From positions 1-5,056 of the forward strand of contig JAITUD010000327.1 of assembly GCA_031286555.1 (NCBI GenBank): a DNA stretch of 5,056 bases, in the 5' to 3' direction. This stretch comes from Microbacterium sp. (GTDB taxonomy: Bacteria; Actinomycetota; Actinomycetes; Actinomycetales; Microbacteriaceae). Of this stretch, positions 1 through 5,056 are shown in pieces (positions within the stretch are counted from its first letter, which is position 1; the number at the start of each line of letters is the position of its first letter). The position numbers and the translations under genes were made by a program. The notes beneath the pieces were generated by a model. That model was not told the origin of the DNA. It made no database searches and saw only the letters and a list, made by a program, of their open reading frames with translations.

Positions 1-2394
1 CTCTGGGCGCACACCTTCGACGACGAGCGGCAGGCGCTGCTCGACTTCCTCGAGTTCGTGAAGCTGCGTCGGCAGACGCATCCCGACATGCACATCTACC
101 ACTACGCGCCGTACGAGACATCGCACCTCTCCGCGATGGCGGCCCGGTACGGCGTCGGCGAGGCCGATGTCGACAGGCTGCTGCGCGAGGGTGTCTTCGT
201 CGATCTCTACCCGCTCGTGCTGCGGTCCGTGCGCATCGGATCGCGGTCGTACTCGATCAAGAAGCTCGAGCCGCTCTACATGGGCGATGAGGTGCGCACC
301 AGCGACGTGCAGAAGGGCGACGACTCGATCGTCAAATACGTGCAGGCGCGCGCACTGCTCGCCGACGGGCAGGATGCCGAGGCGCGCGGCATCCTCGACG
401 ACCTGGCCGACTACAACCGCTACGACTGCGTCTCGACCCGGCGTCTGCGCGACTGGCTGATCGGCCTCGCGAAGCAGGAGGGCGTGCTGCCCGCCCCGCC
501 GGACGAGCCCGAGACCCGCGCGTACGAGCCCTCGCCGCTGTCCGTCGCGCTGATGGCCGATGCGGCGGATGCCTCGGACGAGACCGAGGCCGAGGTGTAC
601 CGGGTCGCCGCCGCAGCGATCGACTACCACCCGCGCGAGACGAAGAGCTTCTGGCAGTCGCACTTCCAGCGGCTGCGCGAGCCGGTGTCGATGTGGGAGA
701 GCACACGGGACGTGCTTCGCGTGGATGCCGCCCGCAGCGCCGTGCGCGAGGACTGGGGCATGGGCGAGAGTGGGCGCTCACTCACCCGGCTCGTGGAGCT
801 GCGCGGCGAGGTCGCGCCGGGCAGCACGATCGGCGTCGGCGGCAGGCCGTTCGCGCTGTATCCGATGCCGGCGCCGTTCTTCCTCGAAGCTCCGTCGCGG
901 GTGATCCAGGTGCCGCACGAGGTCGACGTCGTCGAGGTCCTCGACGACGGATACATCATCCGTGAGCGGGCTGTGCAGGGCGAGACCTGGGCCGAACTGC
1001 CGATCGCGCTGACCCCGGCGTCACCGCCGAACGTCGGCAATCAGCAGAAGGCGATCGAGGAGTGGGCGGATGCCGTGCACCGCACCGCCCCGACGTTCCC
1101 CCGCGACGCCGCCAGCGACATCCTGCGCCGGACAGTGCCCCGCACGCTCTCCGGCGCGCCGCTGCCCGCGGTCACCGGCGACGCCGACGACCGCACGATC
1201 GATGCGATCGTGCGCGGTGTCCTCGATCTCGACCGCAGCTACATCGCCGTGCAGGGCCCGCCCGGAACGGGCAAGACCTTCACAGGGTCGCAGGTGATCG
1301 CGCGGCTGGTGCGCGATCACGGCTTCAAGGTCGGCGTCGTCGCGCAGTCGCACGCGATCGTCGAGACGCTGCTCGAGCGCGTCGTGGCCGACGGCGTCCC
1401 GGCGTCCCAGGTGGCGAAGAAGCCGAAGGACGACGAGGCCGATCCGTCGTACACGGTCATCCCCAAAGACGGGATGGCGGCGTTCATCGCCGAGCATCCG
1501 GAGGGGTTCGTCGTCGGTGGCACGGCCTGGGACTTCGCCAACACCCGCCGCGTCGACCGCGGCGGGCTCGACCTGCTCGTCATCGACGAGGCCGGGCAGT
1601 TCTCGCTCGCGTCGACCATCGCCGTCGCGGCGGGCGCACAGCGCCTGCTGCTGCTCGGAGATCCGCAGCAGCTGCCGCAGGTCAGCCAGGGCACGCACCC
1701 CGAGCCCGTCGACACCTCCGCACTCGGCTGGGTGATGGCGGGCAGGCAGGTCATCGACCCGGCGCACGGCTACTTCCTCGCGACGTCGTGGCGGATGCAC
1801 CCCGCGGTCGCCGAGCCGGTCTCCCGGCTGTCCTACGCCGGGCAGCTGGCCTCGGCGCCCGGCACCGAGGGGCGCGTGGTCGAGGGCGTGGAGCCCGGTC
1901 TGCACGTCGTCCCGGTGCGGCATCGCGGCAACGCCACGCAGTCGCCGGAGGAGGCCGGCGAGGTCGTCCGCATCGTGCGCGATCTGCTCGGCCGCGCCTA
2001 CACCGACGGCATGACGGATGCTGCGCCGCGCCCCCTGGAGCAGGAGGACATCATCGTCGTCGCGCCGTATAACGCGCAGAAGCAGCTGATCCATGAGTCG
2101 CTCGCCGCCGCCGGACTCGGTCGCGTGGCGGTCGGCACCGTGGACAACTTCCAGGGCAAGGAGGCAGTCGTCTCGATCACCTCACTCGCCGCCTCGAGCG
2201 GACGGGATGCGCCCCGAGGGCCGGAGTTCCTGCTGCTGCAGAACCGTCTGAACGTCGCGATCTCCCGCGCGAAGAGCGTCGCCTTTCTGGTGCACTCGCC
2301 CGCTCTGCTCGACGACCTGCCCTGGACGCCCGAGGGCGTCGCCCGCCTCAGCGCCTTCGCCCGTCTGGTCGGGGCGGACCGCGAGGACAGTTAG
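1..2394 (+). CDS. TM0106-type RecB-like nuclease / SF1 helicase fusion (5' partial)
   Basis: The frame is open from base 1, so the true start lies upstream; the GTG at 58 is only the first in-window start codon. Numbering codons from base 1, residues 31-150 are the end of an RNase H-like (YprB-type, DEDD-like) exonuclease: HYAPYE at 34-39, SIKKLEPLY at 85-93, and YNRYDC at 138-143 with a likely metal ligand D142. Residues about 190-350 are a linker and beta-rich region. The rest is a superfamily 1 Dna2/Upf1-like helicase: Walker A GPPGTGKT 419-426, Walker B DEAGQ 529-533, GDPQQLP from 553, TSWRMHP from 595, VGTVDNFQGKEA 711-722 and NRLNVAISRAK 748-758. All helicase motifs are intact, so an active ATPase is expected. 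Family members normally carry a RecB/Cas4-like PD-(D/E)XK nuclease at the N-terminus, here outside the window. A DNA repair or processing role in the cytoplasm is inferred; the family is poorly characterised. The gene ends at TAG 2392-2394. Confidence 0.93.
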   Translation, partial: LWAHTFDDERQALLDFLEFVKLRRQTHPDMHIYHYAPYETSHLSAMAARYGVGEADVDRLLREGVFVDLYPLVLRSVRIGSRSYSIKKLEPLYMGDEVRTSDVQKGDDSIVKYVQARALLADGQDAEARGILDDLADYNRYDCVSTRRLRDWLIGLAKQEGVLPAPPDEPETRAYEPSPLSVALMADAADASDETEAEVYRVAAAAIDYHPRETKSFWQSHFQRLREPVSMWESTRDVLRVDAARSAVREDWGMGESGRSLTRLVELRGEVAPGSTIGVGGRPFALYPMPAPFFLEAPSRVIQVPHEVDVVEVLDDGYIIRERAVQGETWAELPIALTPASPPNVGNQQKAIEEWADAVHRTAPTFPRDAASDILRRTVPRTLSGAPLPAVTGDADDRTIDAIVRGVLDLDRSYIAVQGPPGTGKTFTGSQVIARLVRDHGFKVGVVAQSHAIVETLLERVVADGVPASQVAKKPKDDEADPSYTVIPKDGMAAFIAEHPEGFVVGGTAWDFANTRRVDRGGLDLLVIDEAGQFSLASTIAVAAGAQRLLLLGDPQQLPQVSQGTHPEPVDTSALGWVMAGRQVIDPAHGYFLATSWRMHPAVAEPVSRLSYAGQLASAPGTEGRVVEGVEPGLHVVPVRHRGNATQSPEEAGEVVRIVRDLLGRAYTDGMTDAAPRPLEQEDIIVVAPYNAQKQLIHESLAAAGLGRVAVGTVDNFQGKEAVVSITSLAASSGRDAPRGPEFLLLQNRLNVAISRAKSVAFLVHSPALLDDLPWTPEGVARLSAFARLVGADREDS
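927..949. repeat. 23-bp near-perfect palindrome inside the helicase gene
   Basis: Arms CGTCGTCGAGG (927-937) and CCTCGACGACG (939-949) are perfectly complementary over 11 bp around a single central T at 938. The stretch encodes the acidic/hydrophobic segment D-V-V-E-V-L-D-D of the beta-rich region. Alternating Asp, Val, Leu and Glu codons ending in C or G readily give such symmetry in GC-rich genes, so it may be a by-product of coding. Confidence 0.6.
1192..1214. repeat. 10-bp inverted repeat with 3-base loop, just before Walker A
   Basis: Arms CGCACGATCG (1192-1201) and CGATCGTGCG (1205-1214) are perfectly complementary around ATG (1202-1204). It encodes R-T-I-D-A-I-V-R, about 13 residues before the Walker A loop, in the helix that normally precedes it. 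It contains two GATC tetramers, one per arm. It could fold as an mRNA hairpin; no function can be assigned. Confidence 0.6.
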
Positions 2395-2397
2395 ATT
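2392..2397 (+). promoter_or_regulatory. Candidate -10 hexamer for leaderless GNAT transcript
   Basis: TAGATT fits the TAnnnT -10 pattern and ends exactly 6 bases before the GTG at 2404, the spacing expected when transcription begins at the start codon. Its first three bases are the TAG stop codon of the upstream helicase gene. No good -35 is visible at 16-19 bp spacing. Translational coupling to the helicase gene is the alternative explanation for the missing Shine-Dalgarno site. Confidence 0.4.
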
Positions 2398-2403
2398 ACT
2401 GAG

Positions 2404-3171
2404 GTGCACAGCGACGATGAGATCCTCCGCGCCTCGGCCGCGTGGGTGTGGTTCCCGCGGGGGAGCGAGCAGGAGAACACAGAGCTGCAGCTCGTGCGGT
2501 ACCCGGCGCGGTTCGGCGGCGGTGTGCGCGCCTCGCAGGTGCGCTCAGCGTCGGATGCCGCGGCGGTGGTCGACCACGCGATCGAACGCACCCGGGCATG
2601 GGGCGAGACCCGTCTGACCTTCTGGACGAACCCGTCTGACCGCCCGGATCTGGAAGAGGAGTTCCAGAGCCGCGGTGCCGTACACGACGACACCGTCACA
2701 GTGTTCGCGCGCCCGATCCCAGGCGACTCGATCGAGACTCCGGCGGATGCCACGGTCGAGGTCGTCCGCACGCTCGAACAGGTCCGGGACGTCGACCTGG
2801 TGAACGTCCCGGTCTGGGAGCAGCAGCCGCTCGACGACGACGGGCTGCAGCAGGAGCTCGCCGAGGTCACCGAGTCCCTCGAGGCGGGGGAGGGGTTCCG
2901 AGTGCTCGCCCGTCTCGACGGACGCCCCGTGAGCACGGGCGGCTGCACGGTCGTCGACGGGTTCCTTCGTCTCTGGGGTGCAGCGACGCTCGCCGAGTAT
3001 CGCGGCCGTGGCGCCTACCGCGCCGTCCTCGCCGAGCGCCTCCGCGTCGGCGCCGAGTTCGGCGCGACGACCGCCCTCGTGAAGGGCCGGGTCTCGACCT
3101 CCGCCCCGATCCTCGCCCGTGCCGGATTCACGCAGTACGGTGATGAGCGCAGCTACGTCCTGACCGTCTGA
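2404..3171 (+). CDS. GNAT family N-acetyltransferase
   Basis: A 255-residue protein whose C-terminal half (about 115-255) is a GNAT acetyltransferase fold. The acetyl-CoA pyrophosphate loop is seen as RGRGAY (200-205) after the strand FLRLWGAATL (187-196), followed by a helix; near the C-terminus STSAPILARAGFTQYG (231-246) resembles the usual end of GNAT domains. Residues 1-105 have no acetyl-CoA loop but alternate strands and helices and may be a degenerate second GNAT domain, as in tandem-GNAT proteins; this is inference. The acceptor substrate is unknown. The GTG at 2404 is the first start codon after the preceding gene's TAG stop, which is in the same frame nine bases upstream, so no longer start is possible. 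There is no Shine-Dalgarno site at proper distance. The gene faces the Nudix gene tail to tail. Confidence 0.85.
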   Translation: MHSDDEILRASAAWVWFPRGSEQENTELQLVRYPARFGGGVRASQVRSASDAAAVVDHAIERTRAWGETRLTFWTNPSDRPDLEEEFQSRGAVHDDTVTVFARPIPGDSIETPADATVEVVRTLEQVRDVDLVNVPVWEQQPLDDDGLQQELAEVTESLEAGEGFRVLARLDGRPVSTGGCTVVDGFLRLWGAATLAEYRGRGAYRAVLAERLRVGAEFGATTALVKGRVSTSAPILARAGFTQYGDERSYVLTV

Positions 3172-3188
3172 CGGCGCGCCGTCTCAGA
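3168..3188. terminator. Candidate bidirectional terminator between convergent genes
   Basis: The perfect palindrome GACGGCGCGCCGTC (3170-3183) fills the 12-bp gap between the GNAT and Nudix genes and overlaps the stop codons of both (TGA 3169-3171; TCA, that is TGA on the minus strand, 3184-3186). As RNA it gives a 5-bp GACGG/CCGTC stem with a CGCG loop, extendable by about 3 bp (TCT 3167-3169 with AGA 3186-3188) past a 2-base bulge. There is no T-tract on either side, so this is at best a U-less hairpin of the kind proposed in high-GC actinobacteria. Confidence 0.4.
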
Positions 3189-3705
3189 GCCCGTCGATCG
3201 CCGCCCGCAGCGGCTCCCACAGCGCCTCGAGCCGCGGCTCCCACGGCGGTGCCATCAGCCCGTCGCGCCAGCGCGCCTCGACCTCGTCGACGGCGAGCCA
3301 CTCCGACGCAGCGACCTCGACAGGATCGACGGTGACCACGACATCCGACTCCACGGCCGCGACGTACAGGTCGATCAGCGCGGACTCCTCCGCGAAGCGT
3401 CCGACGAAGACCAGCGACGCCGCAGACGGTGAGACGCCGGTCTCCTCGCGCAGCTCCCGCGCGGCACCCTCGGCACTCGTCTCACCGGCGAGCACGCTGC
3501 CGCCGGGGAACTCCCAGTCCAGCGGGCAGTCCTTCGTCGCTGAACGCTGCGTCAGCAGCAGCATCCCGTCGTCGCGGCGCACGCAGACGCTGCCGATGAC
3601 GTGGAATCCGCCCGGCGGCGGCCACCCGGGCGTCCCGCGCTCGAAGGTCGTGCCGGTGGGCACCCCGTCGGCGTCCGTGACATCCCACAGCTCTCCGGCG
3701 CCCAA
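3184..3705 (-). CDS. Nudix hydrolase
   Basis: A 173-residue Nudix protein with a canonical Nudix box G-x5-E-x7-REL-REE-T-G-V at residues 69-91: G69, E75, R83-E84 and E87-E88 bind the divalent metal and catalyse cleavage of a nucleoside diphosphate linked to another group. The N-terminus ELWDVTDADG...TFERG (5-24) and the TQRS and DWEFPGGS segments resemble the Nudix subgroup related in sequence to isopentenyl-diphosphate isomerase, usually annotated only as Nudix hydrolase. The substrate cannot be told from sequence; house-cleaning of a nucleotide or sugar-nucleotide is typical. The TTG at 3703-3705 is chosen because AAGGAG (plus-strand 3712-3717) sits 6 bases upstream, the next in-frame Met is residue 48, and an in-frame TGA lies six codons before the TTG with no start between. 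It lies 81 bp downstream of upp on the same strand and is probably co-transcribed with it. Confidence 0.9.
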   Translation of the reverse strand: MGAGELWDVTDADGVPTGTTFERGTPGWPPPGGFHVIGSVCVRRDDGMLLLTQRSATKDCPLDWEFPGGSVLAGETSAEGAARELREETGVSPSAASLVFVGRFAEESALIDLYVAAVESDVVVTVDPVEVAASEWLAVDEVEARWRDGLMAPPWEPRLEALWEPLRAAIDGL

Positions 3706-3711
3706 GATCTT

Positions 3712-3717
3712 CTCCTT
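3712..3717 (-). promoter_or_regulatory. Shine-Dalgarno site deciding the TTG start of the Nudix gene
   Basis: The minus strand reads AAGGAG, then AAGATC, then TTG. The strong match and 6-base spacing support the TTG as start codon. It is the only clear Shine-Dalgarno site with proper spacing among the four genes whose starts lie in the window. Confidence 0.75.
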
Positions 3718-3733
3718 CGCGGCTCAGCGTTCT

Positions 3734-3772
3734 CGAGGACCGGACATCCGCCCAGAACAGGACGGATCCTCG
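3734..3772 (-). other. Potential hairpin in the upp-Nudix intergenic gap
   Basis: CGAGGA (3734-3739) pairs with TCCTCG (3767-3772) and TCCG (3747-3750) with CGGA (3763-3766), giving a bulged stem with a 12-base loop on the transcript running from upp to the Nudix gene. There is no following T-tract. It could be a weak terminator, an attenuator or an RNA processing/stability element; a chance fold in GC-rich DNA is also possible. The 81-bp gap contains no TA dinucleotide on the minus strand, hence no TAnnnT -10. Confidence 0.3.
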
Positions 3773-3786
3773 CGGCAGGCCCCGAC

Positions 3787-4419
3787 TCAGACCGTGCCGT
3801 ACAGCCGGTCGCCGGCGTCGCCGAGTCCGGGCACGATGTAGCCCTTCTCGTTGAGGCGCTCGTCGAGCGCGCCCAGCACGAGCGTCACGTCGCGGTCCCC
3901 GACGAGCTTCTCGATCGCGGCGACGCCCTCCGGCGTGCCGAGCAGGCAGATCGCGGTGACGTCCTTCGCGCCGCGGTCGAAGAGGAACTGGATCGCGGCG
4001 CCCAGCGAACCGCCTGTGGCGAGCATCGGGTCGATCGCGAAGCACTGCCGATCGCTGAGGTCGTCGGGCAGGCGCTCGGCGTAGGTGGTCGGCTCGAACG
4101 TCTCCTCGTCACGCACCATGCCGAGGAATCCGACCTCGGCGGTGGGGATGAGCTTGACCAGGCCCTCGAGCATGCCGAGGCCGGCGCGCAGGATCGGCAC
4201 GACGATCGGGCGCGGCTCGGCGATCTTCACGCCCATGGTCTTCGTGACCGGGGTCTGGATCTCGATCGGAGTGACGTGCACGTTGCGGGTCGCCTCGTAG
4301 GCGAGCAGCGTGACGAGCTCCTCGGTCAGCTGGCGGAACACGGGCGACGGAGTGCCCTGGTCACGCAGCACCGTGAGCTTGTGGGTGATGAGAGGGTGGT
4401 CGGCCACGTGAACGCGCAT
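3787..4419 (-). CDS. upp: Uracil phosphoribosyltransferase
   Basis: A 210-residue protein of the usual length for UPRTase, which joins uracil and PRPP to give UMP and pyrophosphate in cytoplasmic pyrimidine salvage; the family also activates 5-fluorouracil. PILRAG at 75-80 and LGMLEGL at 81-87 are typical. The PRPP-binding loop is DPMLATGGS at 130-138, and the C-terminal uracil-binding signature GYIVPGLGDAGDR is at 193-205, followed by LYGT. The N-terminus HPLITHKLTVLRD (8-20) is also characteristic, which fixes the ATG at 4417-4419. There is no Shine-Dalgarno site; a TAATCT hexamer six bases upstream suggests a leaderless mRNA. It is divergent from tadA with 44 bp between start codons, and the Nudix gene follows on the same strand. 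Nothing is missing or broken. Confidence 0.98.
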   Translation of the reverse strand: MRVHVADHPLITHKLTVLRDQGTPSPVFRQLTEELVTLLAYEATRNVHVTPIEIQTPVTKTMGVKIAEPRPIVVPILRAGLGMLEGLVKLIPTAEVGFLGMVRDEETFEPTTYAERLPDDLSDRQCFAIDPMLATGGSLGAAIQFLFDRGAKDVTAICLLGTPEGVAAIEKLVGDRDVTLVLGALDERLNEKGYIVPGLGDAGDRLYGTV

Positions 4420-4425
4420 GGATAC

Positions 4426-4454
4426 AGATTACTTTGCGGAGGGGCGGATGCCAG
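4426..4454 (-). promoter_or_regulatory. Candidate upp promoter (leaderless)
   Basis: On the minus strand CTGGCA (plus 4449-4454, 4 of 6 matches to TTGACA) is followed by exactly 17 bp and then TAATCT (plus 4426-4431), which fits TAnnnT. Six bases (GTATCC) separate the hexamer from the upp ATG, so the predicted start of transcription is at or next to the A of ATG. This is the best sigma-70-type promoter seen in the window. Confidence 0.6.
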
Positions 4455-4457
4455 ACT
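4449..4457 (+). promoter_or_regulatory. Candidate extended -10 for tadA (leaderless)
   Basis: TGC then CAGACT (4452-4457) forms an extended -10 (TGn plus hexamer), differing from TAnnnT only at the first base. Six bases (TGACCC) separate it from GTG 4464. The -35 region (TTACTT at 4429-4434, 17-bp spacing) is poor. The element overlaps the -35 of the divergent upp promoter. Confidence 0.4.
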
Positions 4458-4463
4458 TGACCC

Positions 4464-4919
4464 GTGACCGCAGCCGACCTCTCCGCGATGGACCGCGCGC
4501 TCGCGCTCGCCGCCGAGGCGGGGGAGGCCGGCGACGTGCCGGTCGGCGCCGTCGTGCTCGACAGCACCGGCGCGATCATCGGCGAGGGGAGAAATCTGCG
4601 CGAGCAGACCCACGACCCGACGGCGCACGCAGAGGTGGTGGCGCTGCGCGCCGCGGCATCCGCCATCGGCGACTGGAACCTCGAGGACTGCACGCTCGTC
4701 GTGACCCTCGAGCCGTGCATCATGTGCGCGGGCGCGATCCTGCAGGCGCGCATCGGGCGCGTGGTCTTCGGCGCCTGGGACGACAAGGCCGGGGCATCCG
4801 GCTCGATGTACGACCTGCTGCGCGACCGGCGCCTGCCCTACCGCGCCGAGGTGGTCGGCGGTGTGCGGGCGGATGCCGCGACCGCCCTGCTCCGGGACTT
4901 CTTCGAAGCCCGCCGCTGA
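4464..4919 (+). CDS. tadA: tRNA(adenine34) deaminase TadA
   Basis: A 151-residue zinc-dependent deaminase converting A34 of tRNA-Arg(ACG) to inosine so that one tRNA reads CGU, CGC and CGA. The zinc and catalytic site is complete: H55-A56-E57 in THDPTAHAEVVAL (49-61), where E57 is the proton shuttle, and C85 and C88 in LEPCIMCAGA (82-91). DVPVGAVV at 24-31, WNLEDCTLVVTLEP at 71-84 and RIGRVVFGAWD-like residues after the PCxxC motif are typical of TadA rather than of cytosine or guanine deaminases. The GTG at 4464 is used because an in-frame TGA at 4458-4460 blocks any longer start; Met9 (ATG 4488) is an alternative but has no Shine-Dalgarno site. It is transcribed away from upp and appears leaderless. 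A free-nucleobase deaminase is a less likely reading. Confidence 0.95.
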   Translation: MTAADLSAMDRALALAAEAGEAGDVPVGAVVLDSTGAIIGEGRNLREQTHDPTAHAEVVALRAAASAIGDWNLEDCTLVVTLEPCIMCAGAILQARIGRVVFGAWDDKAGASGSMYDLLRDRRLPYRAEVVGGVRADAATALLRDFFEARR

Positions 4920-4975
4920 CCGGCCCGCCTCGGCCGACGGATTCCGCTGCCGGGCACCGCAGACTTCCGTGAACT

Positions 4976-5056
4976 GGGCCCTTCTCCCTGGAACGGCGGA
5001 AGCAACAAGTGCCGCGGGCAGCCAGGGCCGGAAGCACAGAGCGCCGGGGCCGTCAG
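4976..5056 (+). ncRNA. Possible structured RNA, cut by window end (identity unknown)
   Basis: Downstream of tadA no coding frame is convincing, but pairing potential is dense. GGCCC (4977-4981) can pair with GGGCC (5047-5051); inside it CCCTGG (4986-4991) pairs with CCAGGG (5022-5027), enclosing the hairpin CGGC/GCCG (4994-4997 with 5011-5014); a second small hairpin can form at 5026-5046. Both hairpins carry a GGAAGCA loop sequence, 32 bases apart. GCCAGGGCCGGAAG at 5021-5034 recalls the apical GGAA tetraloop region of SRP (4.5S) RNA, but the conserved 3' side of that loop is not seen. A riboswitch-like leader of the next gene is the alternative. Strand is assumed. Confidence 0.28.
4995..5046. 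repeat. Two imperfect direct repeat units, each a small hairpin
   Basis: Unit 1 (4995-5014) and unit 2 (5026-5046) share GG-C-(C)-GGAAGCA-(A)-CA-A/G-AG-T/C-GCCG, differing by two single-base indels and two substitutions. The shared GGAAGCA starts at 4998 and 5030. Each unit opens with GGC and closes with GCC, so each can fold on itself, which means that the pair covers two equivalent hairpins rather than one inverted repeat. Confidence 0.55.

Noticed and set aside
1021..2094. Long open frame (357 codons) antisense to the helicase gene
   Set aside because: It lies opposite intact helicase motifs, is Arg/Asp-rich low-complexity in character, shows no domain, and is the usual product of GC-rich codon bias.
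4438..4450. GGAGGGG followed three bases later by ATG at 4448, looking like a ribosome binding site and start
   Set aside because: That ATG is out of frame with tadA and opens only an Arg/Gly-rich shadow frame across tadA; the GGAGGGG is 19 bases from the real GTG, too far to serve it.
3601..4467. 288-codon plus-strand frame opposite upp and the Nudix start
   Set aside because: It mirrors two well-recognised genes and has no recognisable motif; a shadow frame.
4921..4936. CGGCC/GGCCG hairpin just after tadA as a terminator
   Set aside because: Only 5 bp with a 6-base loop and no T-tract; too weak to list as a terminator.
4995..5046. Start of a CRISPR array
   Set aside because: Only two imperfect units with a spacing of about 11 bases, no uniform spacers and no cas gene.
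5021..5056. Firm call of SRP (4.5S) RNA gene
   Set aside because: GCCAGGGCCGGAAG matches the apical region, but the conserved AGCA-type 3' side of the internal loop is not found after it and the expected long flanking helix cannot be verified within the window.
1..5056. Mobile element, prophage, toxin-antitoxin or defence island
   Set aside because: No transposase, integrase, terminal repeats, small paired genes or composition change; all genes share the same GC-rich codon style.

Overview
The window is about 70% G+C, uses GTG/TTG starts freely and has strongly GC-ending third codon positions, so it is chromosomal DNA of a high-GC actinobacterium. The gene content, the apparently leaderless genes and the frequent GGATGC hexamers suggest Microbacteriaceae, perhaps Microbacterium; the genus is an inference from style, not a database match. 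There is no transposase, integrase, CRISPR array, tRNA or phage gene, and the protein-coding part is compact.

Layout. Bases 1-2394 (+) hold the 3' two-thirds or so of a large nuclease-helicase fusion protein of the TM0106 type: the end of an RNase H-like/YprB-type exonuclease domain, a linker or beta-rich domain, then a complete superfamily 1 (Dna2/Upf1-like) helicase. A GNAT acetyltransferase (2404-3171, +) follows nine bases later in the same frame. It meets a Nudix hydrolase (3184-3705, -) tail to tail across a perfect 14-bp palindrome. Upstream of the Nudix gene on the minus strand lies upp, uracil phosphoribosyltransferase (3787-4419), and divergent from upp is tadA, the tRNA adenosine deaminase (4464-4919, +). 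The last 137 bases have no gene; they contain two similar GGAAGCA-centred hairpin units that look like part of a structured RNA cut by the window end.

How the genes relate. upp (pyrimidine salvage) and the Nudix gene probably share a transcript: the 81-bp gap has no TAnnnT hexamer, but the Nudix TTG start has a good Shine-Dalgarno site. tadA supplies inosine at the wobble base of tRNA-Arg(ACG). GNAT, upp and tadA all lack a Shine-Dalgarno site and each has a -10-like hexamer exactly six bases before its start codon, the layout of leaderless actinobacterial mRNAs. The upp and tadA promoters overlap inside 44 bp. The genes themselves are mostly conserved housekeeping functions. The least understood protein is the nuclease-helicase fusion; the least explained DNA is the 3'-terminal structured stretch.
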